The notes: a model not told the origin generated them from the sequence alone. Positions 1 through 8,111 are shown, counted from the first letter of the stretch. The stretch: DNA of 39,886 nucleotides from Flavobacteriales bacterium (GCA_947465255.1 CANIAA010000004.1:1-39886), one strand, 5' to 3'. Translations and numbers: made by a program.

Positions 1-1221
1 GCGAATACCTAGTGAGTTGTATAAACCGGCAACACGAGGGCCTGCAACCAGAAGTAATTCCGTGTTTTCTATTTCACCGGCGAGTATACTTTGAACGTGT
101 GAAGTGATATTGAACCTGTAGTAGCCTTGTGCTTTTCGGAAATTACCTCCGGGATTTTTGCCATAGTCGGCTGTTAGTGCAAATGCACCGGTTGATTTCT
201 CATATACGACATTCACACTGTCGAGCCGGTCGAATTTCGTTTCATTGTCGAATGGCACAACGAGTTCAGCCTTGTTAATGATGGCATTTGGCAAATCGCG
301 CATCCAGAGTAAATCGTTGAGGTTGACTTTAACTCGGGTGCCGCCACCTCCTTGCAGATATCCAGCCTGATTATCGAAGAGGGGTGTATTTACGCTCAAT
401 GTCTGTAAAGCGCTGCCATAGTATTGTTGCTCAACAACGGAATAGGCCTCGCATGACGAGGTATATTTGAAGGTGTATGAGCCGATGTTCATGCGGTTTT
501 CGCTCGGGTATCGGTAATACACCGTGAGAGACGAGTTGATAGTTGAAAAACTTACCACCCGCCCGTCCATGGTAGAAGAGCTTATTACTAAGCCGTTGAA
601 GTATTCGGCAAACGAATCGAAATTGGTCAAAGCACTGTCGTTGGCTAAAAGAAATTGTCCGAAGGTGGGCTGCAGTCGGAGGGTCAGATATTCGATTGCT
701 CCTGTAGAGAGAGCTGAGGCATATTCGGAGCGTGTGGTTTGGGTTTCTTGTCCGCTGAGAATCAGATTCTGCAAGCCACGCTGAGGTAAATCGTGGTTAA
801 AGTAGGCTGAGTCGAGATATATAGGCTGGGCGAGCTGTTGTACTTGGAAGTACATCGGAGCATTATTTCCGTATGCTTCCGGCTGGTAAGCTAGCTTGAG
901 CTCTACTAAAAAAACTTCTTTGTTTGTTGGCAACGCATCGGCAGAAGCATCCGGGGCAAACTGCATAACGCCGCGACATTTCACCGCACCCATTTGTTCG
1001 TCGACGTAATTGCCGACTAAAATATTGGCGAACAAGTCGGTACGCAATGAGTCAACCCGTTCGGTGCTCATATCAAGCATAAAGGAATCGGTCACCGCGG
1101 CAAACAAACGGTCATCTTCAGGTTGAATGTTCTCGCCTACGGTTTCATCAGGACGCACGCAAGAACTCAGCACCAGTGCAGAGCAAACGAGAAAAAGCCC
1201 CAATTTCTTGAGGCTTTCCAT
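1..1221 (-). CDS. DUF4270 family lipoprotein (partial, C-terminus beyond left edge)
   Basis: The minus-strand frame is open from an ATG at 1221 to the window edge (407 codons, no stop), so the C-terminus is missing. The start MESLKKLGLFLVCSALVLSSC is a lipoprotein signal peptide with a lipobox (VLSSC) and Cys21 as the likely lipidated residue. The rest is a beta-rich, Asp/Asn/Tyr-rich secreted protein that I recognise as DUF4270, a Bacteroidota lipoprotein family of unknown role often found beside the short glycogen-synthase-like gene, as here. Only 25 bases separate it from the stop of that upstream gene, so the two are probably one transcript. It likely sits in the outer membrane. The family call rests on context and overall sequence character, not on a search. 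Confidence 0.75.
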   Translation of the reverse strand, partial: MESLKKLGLFLVCSALVLSSCVRPDETVGENIQPEDDRLFAAVTDSFMLDMSTERVDSLRTDLFANILVGNYVDEQMGAVKCRGVMQFAPDASADALPTNKEVFLVELKLAYQPEAYGNNAPMYFQVQQLAQPIYLDSAYFNHDLPQRGLQNLILSGQETQTTRSEYASALSTGAIEYLTLRLQPTFGQFLLANDSALTNFDSFAEYFNGLVISSSTMDGRVVSFSTINSSLTVYYRYPSENRMNIGSYTFKYTSSCEAYSVVEQQYYGSALQTLSVNTPLFDNQAGYLQGGGGTRVKVNLNDLLWMRDLPNAIINKAELVVPFDNETKFDRLDSVNVVYEKSTGAFALTADYGKNPGGNFRKAQGYYRFNITSHVQSILAGEIENTELLLVAGPRVAGLYNSLGIR

Positions 1222-1246
1222 ATTGAATGTAGGATGGTAATTTTGC

Positions 1247-2077
1247 TTAATCAACGAGCTCGGTCTTTCCCAACACTATAGAGTCATAGAATTCATCAGT
1301 TGCACCTAGTTGATCCAACTCATTGAACGGTTTCAATACCGGTAAGTCGATGCTGTTGCAATAGGTTTCTATCGACGGCAACGTTCCTTGTTCGGCAATA
1401 ATGGCACCGTCTGAGTGCTGCAGAGCCAACTTGGTCAAGTTTTCATACGTCGGATTCTTGAGGTGTTCCATCTGGTCCATTCCGATTCCGTCGAATGAAA
1501 TTTTCTGCGCAATTTTACTGTCAAGCTTTCCCTCAAACGTATCGGCATACACCGATGTAACTACTTTCGAGTCAGCAAAGTGGGGGTCCCGCTTGTACAA
1601 TTGCTTCACATAGAGGGGCATGAGGGAGGTAAACCAGCCGTGACAATGAATCACATCGGGAGACCAACCTAGCTTTTTAACTGTTTCCAGAACTCCTTTG
1701 GTGAAGAATATCATGCGCATGTCGTTATCGGGGAACATGTTCATGTCTTCATCATGGAAAAATGCCTTTCTGTGAAAAAACTCCTGATTGTCAATAAAGT
1801 AGACTTGAAGTCTAATTTGAGGGATACTAGCCACTTTAATAATAAGGGGGTGGTCTGTATCGTCGATAATCAGGTTCATTCCGCTCAGTCGGATCACTTC
1901 GTGTAGTTGATGACGGCGCTCGTTGATTTTACCATACCGGGGCATAAAGATCCGGGTTTCTTTTCCACCTTCGTGGACGGCTTGAGGAAGTGAGCGACTT
2001 TGCTGAGCGGTTGGGTTTTCTGGAGTGAAAGGAAGTATTTCCTGAGAGACGTATAAGATTTTCGTTTTATTGCTCAT
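1247..2077 (-). CDS. Glycogen/starch synthase-like protein, GT5 N-terminal domain only
   Basis: This 276-aa protein matches the N-terminal Rossmann domain of ADP-glucose-dependent glycogen synthase (GT5), with recognisable blocks KILYVSQEILPF, RIFMPRYGKINERRHQLHEV and DVIHCHGWFTSLMPLYVK. It lacks the whole C-terminal GT-B half of a roughly 480-aa GlgA. The KTGGL sugar-nucleotide motif expected after ILPF is replaced by a Pro/Gln-rich segment. Short proteins of this type are common in Bacteroidota, so this is a family trait and not a local truncation. I place the start at ATG 2077; the frame is open upstream to 2146, but that region holds a TAnnTTTG promoter box (2108-2115). It is divergent from panC and probably co-transcribed with the DUF4270 gene. 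Whether it has glycosyltransferase activity is uncertain. Confidence 0.82.
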   Translation of the reverse strand: MSNKTKILYVSQEILPFTPENPTAQQSRSLPQAVHEGGKETRIFMPRYGKINERRHQLHEVIRLSGMNLIIDDTDHPLIIKVASIPQIRLQVYFIDNQEFFHRKAFFHDEDMNMFPDNDMRMIFFTKGVLETVKKLGWSPDVIHCHGWFTSLMPLYVKQLYKRDPHFADSKVVTSVYADTFEGKLDSKIAQKISFDGIGMDQMEHLKNPTYENLTKLALQHSDGAIIAEQGTLPSIETYCNSIDLPVLKPFNELDQLGATDEFYDSIVLGKTELVD

Positions 2078-2107
2078 GCTGTAGTTAATGGTTGCTTTAA
2101 GCGACTG

Positions 2108-2115
2108 CAAAGATA
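2108..2115 (-). promoter_or_regulatory. Bacteroidota -7 box for the glycogen-synthase-like operon
   Basis: On the minus strand the sequence reads TATCTTTG, an exact TAnnTTTG box, 30 bases before the ATG at 2077. A TTTG lies 24 bases upstream, slightly beyond the usual 17-23 spacing. It argues against translation starting at the earlier in-frame ATG at 2146. Confidence 0.5.
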
Positions 2116-2147
2116 GTAATAAAATTTCCACAGATTTTCCAAACAAT

Positions 2148-2155
2148 TACATTTG
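2148..2155 (+). promoter_or_regulatory. Bacteroidota -7 box for panC
   Basis: TACATTTG is an exact TAnnTTTG box, 25 bases before the GTG start of panC at 2181. No clear TTG -33 element is seen at the standard spacing. Together with the opposite-strand box at 2108-2115 it makes a compact divergent promoter region. Confidence 0.45.
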
Positions 2156-2180
2156 GGGCCTCACATTTTATGGTAAAAAC

Positions 2181-3029
2181 GTGTCACTCGCTGTATTCGA
2201 ACATATTAGCCAGATCCGTAGTTGGGTGATTTCTCAGCAGGAGCAAGGATATTCCGTTGGTTTTGTGCCTACCATGGGCGCGCTGCATGCGGGTCATCGA
2301 TCGTTAATTGAGCTTGCAGGTCGCCATTGCGACCGCGTGGTTGCTTCTGTTTTTGTAAACCCGACGCAGTTTAATAACTCAGACGATTTGCTGAAGTATC
2401 CCCGAACCCCGGAAGCTGATCACGTTTTGCTGGAGTCGGCAGGTTGTCATGCCTTGTTTTGTCCGGAGGTGTCCGAGATGTATGATGATGGAGAGCGGAC
2501 AAGGCACTGGGATTTTGGTTTAATGACCCATTCTCTGGAAGGTCATTTTCGCCCCGGACATTTTGATGGAGTGCTCACAATAGTCAAAAAGCTGTTTATT
2601 GCCGTTGGCCCCAACAAGGCTTTTTTTGGAGAAAAGGACTTTCAGCAATTGGCGATTATCAAGAAAATGACCGCAGAGGAGGGAATTCCGATTGAAATTA
2701 TTGCCGCCCCCACGATTCGGGAAGCGTCGGGCTTGGCAATGAGCAGCCGTAACGTACGATTAGGTTCTTCTGATCGTGACGCATCGATTCATATAAGTAA
2801 GACATTGTTGGAGGCAAGGAGTATAGGACGGAGCCAGCCTCCCAAGGTATTGGAAAAATGGTCGTATGATCAATTGTCCTCTGCACCGGGTTTGCAGTTA
2901 GAGTATTGCTCTTTGGTACTAGCATCGAACTTTGCAAGCCTTGAAAACTGGTCTGATGAGCCATCGGTTCTGCTCGTAGCCGCATATGTTGGCGGTGTTA
3001 GGTTAATCGATAATGTTATTATCGATTAG
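2181..3029 (+). CDS. panC: Pantothenate synthetase (pantoate--beta-alanine ligase)
   Basis: PanC joins pantoate and beta-alanine with ATP to make pantothenate, the last step before coenzyme A synthesis; it acts in the cytoplasm as a homodimer. Family motifs are clear: VGFVPTMGALHAGHRSLIE holds the HIGH-like nucleotide-binding motif (HAGH, residues 36-39), followed by VFVNPTQF, FRPGHFDGVLTIVKKLF, FFGEKDFQQL and the KMSKS-like MSSRN. From GTG 2181 the product is 282 aa, the usual PanC size, beginning MSLAVFEHISQIR. The frame is open back to ATG 2088, but that start would precede the promoter box at 2148-2155 and adds a non-homologous tail. It is divergent from the glycogen-synthase-like gene and followed immediately by the tatA promoter. 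Confidence 0.95.
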   Translation: MSLAVFEHISQIRSWVISQQEQGYSVGFVPTMGALHAGHRSLIELAGRHCDRVVASVFVNPTQFNNSDDLLKYPRTPEADHVLLESAGCHALFCPEVSEMYDDGERTRHWDFGLMTHSLEGHFRPGHFDGVLTIVKKLFIAVGPNKAFFGEKDFQQLAIIKKMTAEEGIPIEIIAAPTIREASGLAMSSRNVRLGSSDRDASIHISKTLLEARSIGRSQPPKVLEKWSYDQLSSAPGLQLEYCSLVLASNFASLENWSDEPSVLLVAAYVGGVRLIDNVIID

Positions 3030-3030
3030 G

Positions 3031-3060
3031 TTGGAAACCGCCGCGGGCATACTATATTTG
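3031..3060 (+). promoter_or_regulatory. Consensus promoter for tatA
   Basis: TTG (3031-3033) and TATATTTG (3053-3060) are separated by 19 bases, an ideal fit to the Bacteroidota TTG-N19-TAnnTTTG promoter. It starts one base after the panC stop codon and ends 28 bases before the tatA ATG, so tatA has its own promoter. Confidence 0.75.
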
Positions 3061-3088
3061 ACGCCCCACAGGGAAAAAACGCAAGAAA

Positions 3089-3259
3089 ATGGGAATACAA
3101 GGAAAAGAATGGCTTTGGATTTTGCTCGCAATCATTATCCTTTTCGGCGCAAAGAAAATTCCGGATTTGATGAAAGGAATTGGCCAGGGCGTGAAAGAGT
3201 TTAAGAACGCCAGTAAGGGTGAGACTGCAGAACCCAAAGAGAAGTCTGAAACCAAATAA
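3089..3259 (+). CDS. tatA: Twin-arginine translocase subunit TatA/TatE
   Basis: This 56-aa protein begins MGIQGKEWLWILLAIIILFG. It has the TatA layout: a short periplasmic N-terminus, one membrane helix (about residues 8-19), the FG hinge (residues 19-20), an amphipathic helix with KKIPDLMKGIGQGVKEFK, and an acidic and lysine-rich tail. TatA oligomers form the passage through which folded proteins with RR signal peptides cross the inner membrane, together with TatC. No tatC lies in the window. At 56 aa it is short for the family but has all the core elements. It has its own consensus promoter (3031-3060). The gene is easily missed because of its size. Confidence 0.9.
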   Translation: MGIQGKEWLWILLAIIILFGAKKIPDLMKGIGQGVKEFKNASKGETAEPKEKSETK

Positions 3260-3436
3260 TGGTTACATCGTAGAAGCGTAGGTCATGTGCGTCAATGCGC
3301 ATGGTGGTGTTGATAACCTTGAGCGCCTATTGTCGGAATCGCTCTGATTTCTCACAATTTGTGCTCTTATAATCAGTTCAGGAGGAGAGTGACTATTTAA
3401 CGGGTCCTTGAATCTGAAAACTAAAACCGGGAAGCC

Positions 3437-5056
3437 ATGATAAAATACGCAATTCTAGTCTCCATATTGTTTGTGTCATTAGCCGGCATTGCAGTGACGG
3501 CAAGTGATACAATTCCACCCTTGGCCATTCGTCCGGATGACCCGGAGTTGGTGGAAATCGACAACATTTTAGTTTCCGGATACCTAAATCATTATTGCTT
3601 TAGTTCTGATGAGTGCCTACTAAATGCCTTTGGCTATTCCCCGGAAACAGTTCCAACCTTTTCTGCGGAAGTGGTAGCTAGCCGCATGGCTGTGCTCGAT
3701 CGCAACACGCCTTTCAATTTAGTCTACAACAGCACGGTTCAAGGTTTTATCGACTTGTATGCAGTGCGTCGCAGAGATATTTCCAAGAAAGTGTTGGGGA
3801 TGTCGGAATTGTACTTCCCGATGTTTGAAGAATACCTTGCCAAGTATGATATTCCACTGGAAATGAAATACCTGGCCATTGTTGAGTCTGCGCTTAATCC
3901 GGTTGCTATTTCTCGCGCCGGCGCCGGTGGTTTATGGCAGTTCATGGTTGGAACAGGTAAAATGTACAGCTTGGACGTTACCAGTTACCAGGACGAACGT
4001 TTTGATCCCTACAAATCAACGGATGCAGCATGTCGCTATTTGAAATCGCTATACAAAACCTTCGGTGACTGGCAGTTGGCTTTAGCAGCCTATAATAGCG
4101 GTCCGGGCAATGTAAATAAGGCTATCCGTCGCTCGGGCGGCAAACGCGACTTCTGGTCCATAAAACCATTCCTTCCAAAAGAGACACAGGGCTACGTTCC
4201 GGCTTTCATTGCTGTAAACTATGTAATGAGTTACGCGTCGGAGTACAACATTTACCCAACCAAGCCCATTATAACGTTTTACGAAACAGACACAGTTGGC
4301 GTATCAAAGCGAATTGATTTTCACGCACTTTCTAAGGTGATTGATATGCCCGTGGAAAACATTTCGTTTTTGAATGGTACTTACAAGCTGAAAGAAGTTC
4401 CTGCTAACGGACAAAAGCACTATTTGATACTTCCGGTAAGCAAAGTTGGTTTGTTCATGGCCAACGAGGAACTGGTGTATGCTCAAAGCGAAGTTAAAAC
4501 GCCGGAGCCTGAGTTGACCGCCAGCACATCGCAAGCAGTAGAAGGCCAGCCCGGTAAAGTGGTTTGGGAAACTACTTGGAAGTCGCACAAGGTTAAAAAA
4601 GGGGAGTCGCTTGGCTCGATATCCGATAAATACAATGTAAGCCTGGCTGATTTGCGCAAATGGAACAAGATCAAGAATTCGCGCATTGTTCCTGGCCAAA
4701 CACTTAAAGTGCAATCGCGCACGAAGAAGGTTATCTATGAAGAAAAACCAACCGAAGCCGCCAAAGAAAAACCAGCCTCGGATGTAGCGGTTACGGGTGA
4801 GTCAGGTGAAGAAGAGAATTACCAGCAATCGACAGACGTTGCGGAAAAGAAACCGGAGGAGCCCAAGGCTAGCGCTTCTGCATCAAAGTCTGCGGCGCCG
4901 GCCAAGTATAAGTACTACACTATCCAGAAGGGTGATACGTTGACCAAAATTGCAAATGCCAAGGGCGTAACGGTTAATGACATCAAGCACCTGAACAAAG
5001 GTTTGAAAGAGAACAAGCTTGCGGTAGGACAGAAAATCAAAATCAAGCAGATATAA
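3437..5056 (+). CDS. MltD-like lytic murein transglycosylase with two LysM domains
   Basis: This 539-aa protein begins with a signal peptide (about residues 1-22). The SLT/GH23 lytic transglycosylase domain spans about 130-235: the catalytic glutamate is Glu150 in AIVESALNP, followed by GAGGLWQFM and the LALAAYNSGPGNV motif. Two LysM peptidoglycan-binding repeats follow, at about 388-427 (HKVKKGESLGSISDKYNVS) and 494-538 (YYTIQKGDTLTKIANAKGVT). A charged Glu/Lys/Ala linker of about 65 residues joins them. The enzyme cleaves the MurNAc-GlcNAc bond to 1,6-anhydroMurNAc products in the periplasm. The order signal-SLT-LysM-LysM is that of MltD, but there is no lipobox, so it is probably soluble or wall-bound. 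It is followed at once by a strong terminator. Confidence 0.92.
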   Translation: MIKYAILVSILFVSLAGIAVTASDTIPPLAIRPDDPELVEIDNILVSGYLNHYCFSSDECLLNAFGYSPETVPTFSAEVVASRMAVLDRNTPFNLVYNSTVQGFIDLYAVRRRDISKKVLGMSELYFPMFEEYLAKYDIPLEMKYLAIVESALNPVAISRAGAGGLWQFMVGTGKMYSLDVTSYQDERFDPYKSTDAACRYLKSLYKTFGDWQLALAAYNSGPGNVNKAIRRSGGKRDFWSIKPFLPKETQGYVPAFIAVNYVMSYASEYNIYPTKPIITFYETDTVGVSKRIDFHALSKVIDMPVENISFLNGTYKLKEVPANGQKHYLILPVSKVGLFMANEELVYAQSEVKTPEPELTASTSQAVEGQPGKVVWETTWKSHKVKKGESLGSISDKYNVSLADLRKWNKIKNSRIVPGQTLKVQSRTKKVIYEEKPTEAAKEKPASDVAVTGESGEEENYQQSTDVAEKKPEEPKASASASKSAAPAKYKYYTIQKGDTLTKIANAKGVTVNDIKHLNKGLKENKLAVGQKIKIKQI

Positions 5057-5060
5057 TCAA

Positions 5061-5083
5061 AACCGCCTTCGGGCGGTTTTTTT
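5061..5083 (+). terminator. Rho-independent terminator after the lytic transglycosylase gene
   Basis: AACCGCC (5061-5067) and GGCGGTT (5072-5078) form a perfect 7-bp stem with a TTCG tetraloop, followed by a run of T. It begins 5 bases after the stop codon. Confidence 0.93.
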
Positions 5084-5122
5084 GTAACCCGAATATAGTA
5101 AGCTTTCGTATACCTGAAAGTC

Positions 5123-5974
5123 ATGTTCACCTTTCGCTCCATATACACTCTTGTGTTCAGTTTGGTGGCTATGTGCTCGTTCGCACAATCTCCTATTGTT
5201 ATTGCCGAGCAACACTACGAGTCGGGTCGTTATGAGCAAGCAATTGCTGCAGCAACTGTGGCATTGGGAGGCGAGTTCAATGCAGAAGCTTATTACTGCC
5301 GTGCGAATGCCCATCACAAACTTGGGCATTTCACAGAGGCGCTGGACGATTACGATCGCGCAAGAATCAATGGGTATTCCAATGACGAGTTATATCTCTA
5401 TCGCGGAATTTGCAAGGTTTCGCTCATGATGTATGAGTCTGCTCGCATTGACCTCATGCAGCATTTGGAATACCATCAAGAGGATCCGCGTTCCTATTAT
5501 TGGCTTGCAACCATTGAGTATATGAACATGGAGAACAAGTCGAGTCTTCGATATCTCGACGAGGCTCTGGCACTCGATACCGCATATGCTGACGCCTACT
5601 ACTTGCGTGCAGCTAATATGGCAGAGCTGAACAAAACGAATCTGGCGCTAGAAGATTTTCAAAGCGCCTTGCTTTGTAATCCGAAGTTATTACGTGCCAA
5701 GTTTCATATGGCAGTATTACTCATTGGTATGGGGCAGTATGAATATGCGCTGGAACTTTTGTCGGAGTTGAGATTGGAAAGCATTGACTTTATCTCGGAA
5801 GTTCTCTATTACCGAGGCGAGGTACTTTACTACCTGCATGACCTTGAGGGGGCCTGCATCGACTGGAATGAGAGTTCTCAGCTGGGCGATCGAGATGCTC
5901 AGCATAACCATAAAAAGGTATGCGCAGAGAAAGGTAAGCTCAAGAGTAAGAAGCGCACGTACTTCCAGTTCTAA
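5123..5974 (+). CDS. Secreted tetratricopeptide repeat protein
   Basis: This 283-aa protein has an N-terminal signal peptide (MFTFRSIYTLVFSLVAMCSF, cleavage near AQS at 21-23) and then consecutive TPR helices to about residue 260. Typical units are AEQHYESGRYEQAIAAATVA, AYYCRANAHHKLGHFTEALD, SLRYLDEALALDTAYADAYY and YYRGEVLYYLHDLEGACIDW. The last unit, with GACIDWNESSQLGD, resembles the final repeat of many Bacteroidota TPR proteins. The C-terminus is short and basic (KGKLKSKKRT). It probably serves as a protein-protein scaffold in the periplasm or envelope; no partner can be named. It stands alone between a terminator and a convergent gene. I see no clear promoter box. Confidence 0.85.
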   Translation: MFTFRSIYTLVFSLVAMCSFAQSPIVIAEQHYESGRYEQAIAAATVALGGEFNAEAYYCRANAHHKLGHFTEALDDYDRARINGYSNDELYLYRGICKVSLMMYESARIDLMQHLEYHQEDPRSYYWLATIEYMNMENKSSLRYLDEALALDTAYADAYYLRAANMAELNKTNLALEDFQSALLCNPKLLRAKFHMAVLLIGMGQYEYALELLSELRLESIDFISEVLYYRGEVLYYLHDLEGACIDWNESSQLGDRDAQHNHKKVCAEKGKLKSKKRTYFQF

Positions 5975-6004
5975 CGAACGCATTTTTTAGGCTTGGCCGA
6001 AGAT

Positions 6005-7579
6005 TTATTTCGACAGATTAGACCAGTCAATAACGACTTCCCAGTTTGCACGCACCTGAATAGCGCCGTCATATAAATGGTTTAATTCAGTTGGCTTGTA
6101 AGGGTTGAGCTGAAGAGGATCGAAATAACCGTTTCCATTTGTGTCTGAGCAAATTACAGCAGTGTAATCACCCGGCAGAAGTTGATCGAGCGTGAGCTCG
6201 AGAGAACGGATTGGGCTCAGCTCGTGCACCACCTTCTTGGCACGGTCTATTAATTGAAAAGTGTGCGGCTGGGAGAGGACTTCGTTGTCGAATTTGAATC
6301 GCAATGAGCCCAATTCTTTCGCTGTATAGAATGAAAAACTCACATCAAGCGTGTCGTTGGCTTCACCGCAGTCATCGGTAAGCCAGCCTGGAAGAGCCAT
6401 TATCGAATATGACTTGCCTGGTTTTTTCTCGAAAAAAATCGCGCGTTGCAAAGCATTGAGCTGAACAGAGGAGCAACTGATTTCGATACTATCGATAAAA
6501 CACTTTAGGAGGGTATCAACTACCTCTTGGATAGGTCGCCGTGTTCGAACCACTAGCGAATCGTCCAAGGTCATTTTCAAGCTGAAATCCGCTGCTGCTT
6601 TCAGCGCGTTTATCTCATCCGGTATGTGTTGAATGCTGAGTGTGTCCAGAGTTTTATCTCCTGAAACAACAGCAACCTCCAATCGCTTCTCACACATTGC
6701 GAAGGCTGTGGCATAGAGCGTGTCTGCAACTATCCATTGGATGATGGAATCACCGCTGATTGATTTCACGCGCGCTGCAGGCCTCCACGGATCGACATGA
6801 AATTTCACAATCCCGGAAGAGTCTGTTGCGTAGTTAAAACTTCTTTCAATGGTGTCACGCGGAATACTTGTAACAAGCATGTGTGAAGTGGAATCGCCCT
6901 TGGATGTTGATGGTGTATTCTCCAGCCATCCAATGGATTCACCGATATCAAAGTGATTATTCCCGTTTTCATCACTCAGAGCGCAAAGAGTAAATTGTCC
7001 ATTTCGCAAGTAATTGAACTGGAACTCACCATTTTCATTGGTTCGTGCGAAATAGGCGGGTCGCGCATCGGGGTTGAATGCGTGTAGAAGTGAATCGAAC
7101 AGCAATACCTTGGTTGTGATTGCTGGTTTGTCGGTGAAAGCGTCGGATACGAGACCGGTGCACGTGAGCGAGTCGAGTTGACTTCCGGTGGAGAAAACGT
7201 AGTTCAGATCGGGAATGGCGTTAGACTCATTTACATCTGCAATGGCTTTTCCGAATTGAAAGATGTAAGTTGTTTCTGCCCGAAGCGTGTCGTCCCAAGA
7301 AACCTCCACAGTGCGTTGTTTCACTTTTACGCGCGGTGTTGATTTTAGAGGAGGAGATACAAGCAGTTCTTTCTGTAAATCGCGCAGTTGGACGAACTCA
7401 TCAAAAGCAAGCGTAAATGAGTTTCCGAAGAAATGCAGTGATTTTGTTTCCGGTGTTGCTGAAATAAGTACCGGTGGAGTCGTGTCTTTTTCGCCTCCGG
7501 AAATGGAACGCACCTGAGCGCATCCGGCAACCATCAAACTGATAAGAACAAAGGCTATGTTCAGATGTGCATTACGCAT
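6005..7579 (-). CDS. Lipoprotein with bacterial Ig-like (Big_5) domain
   Basis: From ATG 7579 the product is 524 aa and starts with a lipoprotein signal, MRNAHLNIAFVLISLMVAGC; Cys20 is the lipid attachment site. The next stretch, GGEKDTTPPVLISATPET to about residue 131, is a Big_5 Ig-like domain as seen in a widespread Bacteroidota family of surface lipoproteins. Further beta-sandwich segments contain two Asp/Asn-rich, calcium-loop-like motifs, DENGNNHFDIGE and DTNGNGYFDP. The frame extends upstream to 7675 but that would remove the signal peptide from the N-terminus. The start overlaps the end of the upstream methionine sulfoxide reductase gene by 8 bases, so the two are probably translationally coupled. 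The function is unknown; it is likely an outer-membrane-anchored structural protein. Confidence 0.83.
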   Translation of the reverse strand: MRNAHLNIAFVLISLMVAGCAQVRSISGGEKDTTPPVLISATPETKSLHFFGNSFTLAFDEFVQLRDLQKELLVSPPLKSTPRVKVKQRTVEVSWDDTLRAETTYIFQFGKAIADVNESNAIPDLNYVFSTGSQLDSLTCTGLVSDAFTDKPAITTKVLLFDSLLHAFNPDARPAYFARTNENGEFQFNYLRNGQFTLCALSDENGNNHFDIGESIGWLENTPSTSKGDSTSHMLVTSIPRDTIERSFNYATDSSGIVKFHVDPWRPAARVKSISGDSIIQWIVADTLYATAFAMCEKRLEVAVVSGDKTLDTLSIQHIPDEINALKAAADFSLKMTLDDSLVVRTRRPIQEVVDTLLKCFIDSIEISCSSVQLNALQRAIFFEKKPGKSYSIMALPGWLTDDCGEANDTLDVSFSFYTAKELGSLRFKFDNEVLSQPHTFQLIDRAKKVVHELSPIRSLELTLDQLLPGDYTAVICSDTNGNGYFDPLQLNPYKPTELNHLYDGAIQVRANWEVVIDWSNLSK

Positions 7580-8063
7580 GGCATGCCTCCGATAACATGG
7601 CCACCCATTTTTCCAGATAGTGCTTGTCTGCATTTGAAAAATCGCTGAGCTCAGAACTATCGATGTCGAGAACACCCATTACTTCGGCTGATGAGTTGAT
7701 CACGGGAACTACAATTTCCGACTTCGAAAGGGCGCTACAAGCAATGTGCCCGGGAAAGGCTTCAACATCGGGAACGATGATGGTTTCGTTTTTCAGCCAG
7801 GCGGTTCCGCACACGCCTTTTCCTTTAGCAATGCGCGTGCACGCTATGGGCCCCTGAAATGGGCCAAGCACCAATTCCTCGTTTCGCACCCAATAGAACC
7901 CGACCCAATGAAAACCAAACGCAGCATGCATGAGTGCACAAAAATTTGCTGCATTGGCTGTTAGGTCGTTTTCACCCGTCAGTAATGCCTTGAGCTGCGG
8001 CGTAAGAGCCTCATAGGTTTCAGCCCGCGAAGCGCCGGCAGGTATGTGAATGGTCTCAGCCAT
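7572..8063 (-). CDS. msrC: Free methionine-(R)-sulfoxide reductase, GAF-domain type
   Basis: This 163-aa single GAF-domain enzyme reduces free L-methionine-(R)-S-oxide to methionine in the cytoplasm, using thioredoxin-type reductants. The family signature is complete: WVGFYWV, LVLGPFQGPIACTRI, GKGVCGTAW and FPGHIACSALSKSEIVVP. The three functional cysteines are Cys75, Cys85 and Cys109. Their spacing (10 and 24 residues) is the same as that of Cys84, Cys94 and Cys118 in the E. coli enzyme, so it should be active. It is the first gene of a two-gene minus-strand unit with the Ig-like lipoprotein, with overlapping ends, although no functional link is obvious. The start ATG lies 5 bases after a TAATTTCG box. 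Confidence 0.93.
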   Translation of the reverse strand: MAETIHIPAGASRAETYEALTPQLKALLTGENDLTANAANFCALMHAAFGFHWVGFYWVRNEELVLGPFQGPIACTRIAKGKGVCGTAWLKNETIIVPDVEAFPGHIACSALSKSEIVVPVINSSAEVMGVLDIDSSELSDFSNADKHYLEKWVAMLSEACHA

Positions 8064-8068
8064 GGCGG

Positions 8069-8076
8069 CGAAATTA
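8069..8076 (-). promoter_or_regulatory. Candidate variant -7 box directly before the msrC start
   Basis: The minus strand reads TAATTTCG, then CCGCC, then ATG. The box is one base away from TAnnTTTG and only 5 bases from the start, which would give a leaderless or nearly leaderless transcript. radA has the same layout at 25414-25421. No TTG element is seen at the usual distance. Confidence 0.35.
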
Positions 8077-8111
8077 GGAGTGTCTGAGCGATAAAACTTG
8101 AAAAATGTGTG

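Noticed and set aside
524-784. Plus-strand open frame of 86 aa inside the DUF4270 gene
   Set aside because: The minus strand here is one unbroken lipoprotein frame; the plus frame has no recognisable domain or start signals.
1247-2077. Truncated or frameshifted glgA pseudogene
   Set aside because: The short form is intact, has a promoter and a normal stop, and matches the length I know for this protein type in Bacteroidota.
3260-3436. Small gene between tatA and the lytic transglycosylase (ATG near 3284, about 20 codons)
   Set aside because: Too short, no recognisable motif and no promoter box; I see nothing supportable in this stretch.
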